A program made the position numbers and the translations under genes. Below, in pieces: positions 48,161-64,000 of a DNA stretch of 64,000 nucleotides; the first letter of the stretch is position 1, and every line of letters starts with the position of its first letter. The notes under the pieces were generated by a model, which did no database searches, had not been told where the DNA came from, and saw only the letters and a program-made list of their open reading frames with translations. The stretch is from Amphiduros pacificus (taxonomy: Eukaryota; Annelida; Polychaeta; Phyllodocida; Hesionidae), in the NCBI GenBank assembly GCA_949316495.1, contig OX439004.1, positions 54,344,159-54,408,158 on the forward strand. Direction: 5' to 3'.

Positions 48161-49440
48161 TTGACCCGTCGAAAGACCTGAATTTTGAAACATGCAGAAA
48201 TGTGGAATAAATGCGGCTGATCTCGCCAGTCATCTCGTACTTGTTGCCCCAAGAGTCTGTTGTAAGAAATACTTTTGCAGGTCACTACTGGACCTAACTG
48301 TTTTCATTTTATTGTATTTAAAATATATTATTTTCAAATGAAAACAAAAGATTTTAGTGTGCACACATATGATCTTGGTGTGCACACGTCATAATATTTG
48401 TTAATTACCTGATAAATGACATTGAATAATAATACAATTTACGTATAAGATAAGGTATGGTCACATGATCATAACGGAGTATAATTGTCTAGTGAAACGA
48501 GACAATTATACAAATAATGAACAAGTGGCCATATCTGATCTCTTTTAAAATATGGACTCACTGCACACTGAAACTGATTTGATAACATAAACTGAAGTTA
48601 ACTTAATTGATATCAGTGCATGAATGTATACTTCATACCTATCATATGGAAATCAATTTCAATTACTATAAATTGAGCAAAATCAACACGGAAATATATA
48701 ATAATAATAATCTGTATTGTCAGGTAAGCTCAAATTTGATTGCTTGCAATTCTCAAGTTTTGAAAAATATATTTTTTTTGTTTTCTCCAATTTATAGCTG
48801 TGAGTTTGTTGAATATTGCATCAAATGGCGTAAGACGGACCAAATATTTTTATAAAAAATAATTGCGGGGTTGAAGAAACAAAATGCTTTGATAGCGAAT
48901 CAAACTATTGTACTCCGGTTTCTTTTTAACTCTCTTGTCAGATTTCTTCTGACTGCTAATTACATACATTACTAAGGCGATTCAACAAACTACAAACTAA
49001 ATTCTCAAAATTCACTGAGTGGGTGCTCCACTCACAGAATAGACAAACAATATTTCCATCATTTCACTTTAAGAGATGCAATTAAAACCTATTCGAAAAA
49101 TATTTTAATAAATTCTTGTGGTTGACTTCAAAATCTATTTCCTGTTTAGGCAGAGTGCAGGATATGAGTTATTATCCACGGGAGATGAGGTATTTGAATA
49201 AAATTCTGCGGTAACTTTGTAGTAACATTGAAATATACCTCAAAATTGTGCTGTTATAATTTCAATAAGAACAATTAAATTGTGATTCTTGTGTTTTACT
49301 TTCTCGTCTATTTCTCAAATGTGTTCTCTGAATGGTATTAAAAATTAAATTGTATCTTTAACAACAAGCGTCTATTAACATCAACTATTCTGTCAAGACG
49401 TGTTGAGCGACACAGCTGCGTCACACAAGCAATATTAACA
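48161..49440. other. Gene-free stretch
   Basis: AT-rich, with no gene recognised. A cacacatatgatcttggtgtgcacac doublet near 48361-48390 is a small local repeat. Confidence 0.35.
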
Positions 49441-49465
49441 TGAAGCTCGCAAGTATGCACAGGTT

Positions 49466-49498
49466 GTATATATATATATATATCACGTGAACACCTTG

Positions 49499-49595
<97 letters not shown>

Positions 49596-49690
49596 CCACG
49601 AATCACGTGAACACAAGGTGGCAACACGAATCACGTGAACATAAGGTGGCACCACGAATCACAGTTCATGTAAACACAGCCCATTCTACA
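49466..49690. repeat. (TA)n tract flanked by a 28-29-bp repeat
   Basis: A (TA)n run at 49502-49590 is preceded by a shorter one (49468-49482). A cacgaatcacgtgaacacaaggtggc-type unit is repeated about three times on the right (49591-49665). The related word atcacgtgaacaccttg stands on the left between the two TA runs. Confidence 0.85.
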
Positions 49691-51569
49691 AGCAGCCAAA
49701 CGTAATACATGTCACTGTGCTATTTCTTAAATTCAAGGGATTTCAATGGTTTCAAGGAGAGTGCTACTCCTGATAACTGATGTGGCAATTATATAAGGAA
49801 GACAGATATTTTGGAAGATGCTGTAAGAAAGGTTGTAGTGATATCAGCGAACTTATAAGACGCATTATGTGGATTCTAGTTCCCCTGTATGGTGCAATGT
49901 ACTTGATGGTATTGGAACATTATGTATAAATGATATATTGCAAAGATTAACCTTGTCATTTATCTATGAAGACATAATAATTTAGTGTATCTAGTGTGAT
50001 TTTAGTCCTGATTTCTGAAATATTCCATTTATAAATAATAGATATGTTGCTAACTTAAAATGTGCCAAACCAGGCGCGGCTGAAAACTTGTCACACATTG
50101 TAATTTATGTGTTGCCTTTAAACTAAGATACATAAGGTTCTACAGCAACAGAGCTAGGATATTTTTTTTTGTTTTCACTAAGAGCTAAGATATACGCCCG
50201 ATAGTCACAGGACCAGAACCGATGTCAAAGGACATTGCGATCTGCATTGTGCAAAATGTTGCATGTAAAACAGGTCAGGAAGGAAAAATACTTTCACTTT
50301 GGCAGTGAAAATCAGATTATTTTCATGTACCATTTTCCTTTCATGCCAATAAAAAGACATTGAAACACGTTTGTTTCTTTGTATTTCTAAGTATTTGGCT
50401 TGCTTCTTAATGATGTAAAGCATTAATTCCGGGGTGTTGAGTGTTGGTTTTAACGCTGACCCACCCCTGACGTTGATATCATGTCTATAAAAATGCCAAT
50501 GTGAAATAATTCACGTCCTTCTTTCCCTATCTTTATGAAACAATCATTGTCTCTCAAGTTGCTGAATGAATGAATGGAGGAAATTATTCCTATAACATTC
50601 CTGGTATTACTAAGATGATTTTCCCCTAATTAGATGAAGTCTCAAAGCCTGATCGCTACACCACTCCGGTCTCGTAATGAGTAACATCTTTTTGGAAACA
50701 AGTTTTACAGTAAAATAAGAACTTGACGTCTTTCACATCAATGACGTTTTAGATTTAGATGGCAAGTCTGAGTGAATAGCAAGTAACTTGTCTGTTGGGT
50801 GTACATATTTTTGTTAGCAGAGTGACAAAGGGTCATTGTAGGCCTATGACTACCAAGACATATAAAGTTTTAAACTACTAATTTATTTGAATCAAATAAT
50901 CAAAAATCCATGTATATCATGACAAAAAAAATCTATATTTATTCACAGTTAATGTACATAAATAACCGCATTTTACATTCTATTTTTTACCAATTTGCAT
51001 CAATTTACATTTGTAAATAAATATGAGTTGATGTTTGCATAACCTTGAAATATTAACTTCCTATCAGGTCAGGTAGAAAGAATCCTTTGATCGTATTCAA
51101 TGTCCTACCATCCATGAGAAGCCTGCGGGGCATTTGAGCTTGATAACCAGTGAAGAGTGAGAGGCAGACATTCTTAGCTCAGTCCCACCGTCTCGCAATG
51201 TTAACTTAACATGATTTCAGATTATGCTTCTTTTATCTGGCCCAGTATGGACTATTCTAAATTATTGTATTTAATTAGGAAAGATAAGATCAATCAACAC
51301 TCTAATATGGTAATATGGTGATCAGTACTATCTATTGTCTCATTTTAACCAACATGTATCTTCACGCTTAACCATATCATGTTCGTAATATGAATATAAT
51401 ATATATATATATTTATACATATATAAAGTTTAAAGTTTAAAGAGGTAACTGCCTGTGCCTAGGTTTATCTAATATATAACACATTTTGATGAGAAAATGT
51501 ACATTTTTTCCGATCTCCAGCCCTCTAGTGTATGATTCTAGACATATATATATATAGAGCAAGGTTGTG
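49691..51569. other. Gene-free stretch
   Basis: No exon or clear repeat recognised in 1.9 kb of AT-rich sequence. Confidence 0.35.
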
Positions 51570-51930
51570 TAACCTGTGCTAGCCGATCATCTGATCACCA
51601 ATCGGGAAAGCCCAGATCGGTGTTCTGCATAGGTCTGATTTTGGCACTGTTTATGCCTAATCCTGTTTGCATGAGATTTGTTAAATACCAAACTCTTCCA
51701 GTGGTAATTCATAGTTTATGTATGACTGTATCTAAATTTCCCCCAAATGCTTGATAATTCTTTAGATTACATCAAATAAAGAAAATATATCAAACCCGTT
51801 TAAACGACCGAATTGAACCCGTTCAAACGAGAGCTCCACCAAACTTTTCTTTGGCGACCCTGCATGTTCCACAGACCTCTCCAGATCACATATCTGGGCT
51901 TGGCCGATTGGTGACTGGAGAACACTAGTT
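51570..51930. repeat. Possible fold-back element
   Basis: An inverted pair about 290 bp apart: gatcaccaatcgggaaagcc then cagatc near 51594-51620, and the complement atctgggcttggccgattgg then tgac near 51891-51915. The sequence between them is non-coding. It could be a decayed MITE. Confidence 0.45.
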
Positions 51931-52185
51931 CATTGATCACACAGAATGATATAAAATCATCCTCACACTGCATAAATGAAAACAAAACCGTTTAGAATCT
52001 TTAAAATTCAATAGATTAAAAATTGCAGGATTCATCTCGTCAGAATACTACCTGCAAAAAGCTGAGAAATTTACCCATCGGGTACAGAGAAGAAGATCGA
52101 GTTTGACGGACTAACAGAATGACAGAAAGCCAACTATATCTTCGTGACATTTTTTTCTGTACACAAATAAAATATATAATTACAA

Positions 52186-52191
52186 TTTAAT
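52186..52191 (-). promoter_or_regulatory. Candidate poly(A) signal (ATTAAA) of the ZP gene
   Basis: TTTAAT on the plus strand is ATTAAA on the minus strand, 30 bp past the stop at 52221. No AATAAA is found within about 100 bp, so the true 3' end may lie further on. Confidence 0.3.
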
Positions 52192-52220
52192 ACATTTACA
52201 TTTGACAATATGTGGGTTGT

Positions 52221-61230
<9,010 letters not shown>

Positions 61231-61234
61231 CTGA

Positions 61235-61406
<172 letters not shown>

Positions 61407-62247
61407 GTAAAATATTTTACATAAATATTTTACATGAAAAAAAAACATTTTTACACATTTTCCTGATTTGTGATTTCATAGATAATTCTTGATCTAGGAT
61501 AACCCCAAGATCCCTAACAGTATTTGATCTAGGGATTTTAGTTTCACCTCCTAAAATTACGTTTGGTACATTATTTTTTATTAATTCACAGCTTTTATCA
61601 CAAAATAAACATGTTTATATTTGTCCTTGAGAAATATCACTTCGTTATGTTTGTAACCATCGGTTTTATCTATTTAAAAGCATAATAGAATGATTCATTT
61701 AAGGGAAAGGTCCGGATAGTTTTCATTCATTTACAGGTTTATAAGGCTGTAATACATGTCCACCAGACTATTTCCTGCAAGAATTATCCAAAGAATTTGC
61801 TTTATCATACTTTGAACGATCAAAATAAATGGAATTTGAAGCTAGAAAGATCAATTCTTCAAAGTTTATGATCTGAATCGTTTCAACTGTTCATTTTTTA
61901 TGTCAACTATATCCAACTATATGAGGCGGCACCATTTATACCAGTGGCAGCCAAACTGTGGACGCACCGAAGAGTGGTGGAGGTCAGCTGGTTGGGAAAT
62001 GGTGCACAACCTACGAGATGAACCTAATTGTACTGGAAACTGTTGTATACATTTTTAAATACAACTTAAGGGATGAAAGCTTAAATCACAACCTTGGATG
62101 AGATCATATTTATTGCATGTATAGATCTATCAATTTTACATGTATGACCTTGAGGTGTGGATATTTCTGATCTGTGCCATCCGATCCTTAAATTCAGCGT
62201 TTGAAAAATGAACCTAACCTTACCTTGATTAATATTTCTACCCTTCG
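61407..62247. other. Gene-free stretch
   Basis: No exon recognised; the missing 5' exon of the ZP gene could be here or beyond the window. A repeated ccctaagatc/gatctaggg-type pair near 61495-61540 is the only visible structure. Confidence 0.35.
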
Positions 62248-62330
62248 CAGGCCCTTGACATGACAACCCACCCAGTCACAGATTTTCAAGGACAACGGGT
62301 TAACCCTTTAGGTACGGGCCTCAATATTTT
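62248..62330 (-). repeat. SINE body fragment
   Basis: Matches the body of the SINE at 31120-31441: ccttgacatgacaac, tcacagattt, caaggacaacgggttaaccc and gggcctca. No head or tail. Confidence 0.65.
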
Positions 62331-62654
62331 TAAACTTCCTTAATTCAGGTTTTTCAGCTATATGTTTTTCTTTTACAGGGTTTTCTTTTACAAGTAAATT
62401 CATAAAGAAAATAATAATTAATTTTAGGATTTTGATAGAAATAATAATTTAGGTTTAAAGGATTCCTGACACCAAGAGGCAGGAACAGTATATGTAATCT
62501 TTATGGAAAGAAGTGAATATTTATTTACACAGCTGATGATCAGAAAATCCTTTTGTGAGTATACCTATTGAAGTGTCGAAAAGTATCTAATGATAGATTA
62601 ACAAAATAGCCTTTGTCCCCTATTTCGAACCAAATTACAGCTTCAGAGTATGTC

Positions 62655-62963
62655 TTACATGAGTATGCCCTTTAGAAGTTCATGAAGATCATGAATTTGT
62701 CCAAATCTCATACGGGAACCACATAATTCATCATCTATAGAGGCTTCCACCAGGGTATGGATTCCTGTGGACAGCAGCAGTGTTTTTATATTCTGATTTT
62801 GCTGGAATATTGCCATTATGTCCTCTCTCATAATCTGTTTTCTCAAACCTTCTGCTTGAAAACATGTGCACATGCAAAAATCTAATGTCATTTTATCACA
62901 TTTATCTAATGCTTGCTTCATTATCTTCCCGTGACGAATCCGGTATGTCAGGTAATTTATCAA
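62655..62963 (-). pseudogene. NADAR-like (YbiA/DUF1768) domain remnant
   Basis: A 102-codon frame whose C-terminal part reads LRKQIMREDIMAIFQQNQN, then LLLSTGIHTLVEASIDDELC and GSRMRF. This parallels the NADAR-domain order in which a KF.QN segment precedes L.TG...LVEAS..D..WG.GM, a family linked to processing of ADP-ribose or NAD/riboflavin derivatives. Here the usual WG is CG, and the C-terminal GxNxLG..LM..R helix collapses to LLKGILM before a stop. No splice sites or promoter are evident. It may be a dead gene copy, a fragment of a mobile element, or an isolated exon. No signature of the N-terminal half of the domain is clear. Confidence 0.45.
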
Positions 62964-63695
62964 CCAGCCTGGTATTTGCCTCAGACTTAATTAACTTACA
63001 CCCTTTTTGTGTTGATTGCATCCTCTATTTATTTTTGATTCAGCTAATATTATTAAGAAGTTATTTAGAATGTTATTAAGATTAGAATGTATGGAATACA
63101 CAACAGAGTGAGTCCCTTAACAAACTGATTTAAACTTGAGAAGTCAACAAAGCTGGCTGTGTATAAATTATATGGTTGCCTTTCTTTGCGTCTGAGGTTT
63201 CTGGTTAAGAAATAGATTTACTTCACTATGACTCCATGCTTGGACAAGTTTCTTTTGATAAGCATTCTAAATTTCCAACAACAAGCTTTTCCTTTCCTTT
63301 GTGTGGCTTAAAAGACACCACATTTTATACCCGTCCTTTGACTTTTTGTCAAAAGAATATCATTCAAGAATTAAAGAGTGCTCTCAGAACAATGATGTAC
63401 AGTCTCAATAATTCAAAATATTCATCACTTCTGCACGTCATTTGTCAGCTATATATTGCATGATATAACAGGACTCCGGTATTTACATATGGTTAGCTAT
63501 GAGTTATGACCAAACGGAATATACAGTAACGCCCTTGGAGGTAGAGGCCAAGGTGAGACAAGTAACTCTTAGTTTTAGCCAAAGAATATGGTACAGGAAC
63601 TCTAAATCTACATGTATATGCTCATTCGTTATATCCAATATTCTGAAATCTAAAGTCTGAAGACGGTTAAATACATTTGGACATACAAGTTCATA
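62964..63695. other. Gene-free stretch
   Basis: No exon recognised. On the minus strand the segment before the NADAR-like frame (about 62905-62995) reads NTRLVDKLPDIPDSS and may belong to the same decayed gene. A TATAAAA word on the minus strand near 63325 is noted without support. Confidence 0.3.
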
Positions 63696-63905
63696 CCCTC
63701 CATAACAGGACTCTTATCATGTCAGTCCCTGCCACCAAAGCTATAAATGTGCGCACAAAATCAGGCGCAAGTCATCAGTATTATCAGTATAACTCTTTGG
63801 TGAAAGAATATACATATATTTGTTTTGTACTGGCAGTTGTACTGATTGGTCAGTATATGTGCCAGACACCTGGTTACAGTTCATGACCTAATGTTGGTAA
63901 TTCAG
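63696..63905 (-). repeat. Interspersed repeat R, copy 5 (inverted)
   Basis: Reading the minus strand from 63905, it contains a ggtcatgaactg-type word, ctggtgtctggcac, gattttgtgcgcacatttat, agctttggtggcagggactg and acatgataagagtcctgtta, then tggaggg. This is the single-copy, unexpanded form of the junction at 47080-47160. Confidence 0.7.
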
Positions 63906-64000
63906 ATTTTATGATATTTTTTTGAGCAATTGAATATCTTTGTACTATATGAATTGAATGTTTTTAATGGCGTGTATTGTTTTATCATTGTAATTGTATT

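Noticed and set aside
47604-48233. 209-aa and 140-aa minus-strand frames with LSYQSLPTL repeats
   Set aside because: Product of the 42-bp array (14 codons per unit); overlapping frames are equally open.

Overview
The window is animal nuclear DNA. It is AT-rich, carries multi-exon genes with GT-AG introns, and is full of minisatellites, short inverted-repeat elements, tRNA-derived SINEs and decayed LINE pieces. The gene content (secreted chitin-binding-type proteins with a long charged tail, a ZP-domain membrane protein, an intronless divergent class A GPCR, paired PhyH-type dioxygenases) suggests a lophotrochozoan, most likely a mollusc and perhaps a limpet-like gastropod. That placement is inference from protein style; no marker gene fixes it.

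Layout. (1) 2.0-8.7 kb: two convergent paralogous secreted-protein genes, each with a TATA box, a signal peptide, a six-cysteine peritrophin/CBM14-like domain and phase-1 introns. The plus-strand gene adds a cysteine-free tail of about 740 residues; the minus-strand gene encodes only 128 aa. (2) 8.7-20.3 kb: no gene recognised; a 15-bp array, the 3' end of a LINE, a 603-bp TIR element (MITE) and a 23-bp minisatellite of about 63 copies. (3) 20.36-27.54 kb: two complete, convergent phytanoyl-CoA-dioxygenase-like genes (300 and 293 aa) with mostly shared exon boundaries, two introns found only in one copy, and one GC-AG intron. (4) 28.9-41.5 kb: LINE fragments (RNase H and endonuclease), a Penelope-like fragment, a SINE with target-site duplication, two further tRNA-like SINEs, a possible two-exon 3' part of an unknown gene, and arrays of 45 and 12 bp. 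(5) 41.5-42.8 kb: a single-exon 404-aa class A GPCR behind a likely 5'UTR intron. (6) 43-52 kb: repeats only, including 18-, 20- and 42-bp arrays. (7) 52.2-61.2 kb, minus strand: nine exons of a ZP-domain membrane protein (two Cys-rich EGF/EB-like modules, ZP-N/ZP-C, RKKR cleavage site, transmembrane helix, basic tail). Its signal-peptide exon was not found. One 4.3-kb intron holds a MITE, a second TIR element and a 40-bp minisatellite between 152-bp direct repeats. (8) 62-64 kb: a decayed NADAR-like reading frame and repeat fragments.

The genes do not form a pathway. The clearest themes are local inverted duplication (two convergent paralogue pairs within 28 kb) and repeats that touch splice sites: a duplicated acceptor, a duplicated donor and a trinucleotide tract abutting an acceptor. 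I found no retroviral, LTR or Polinton element, no CRISPR array and no functional tRNA or rRNA gene.
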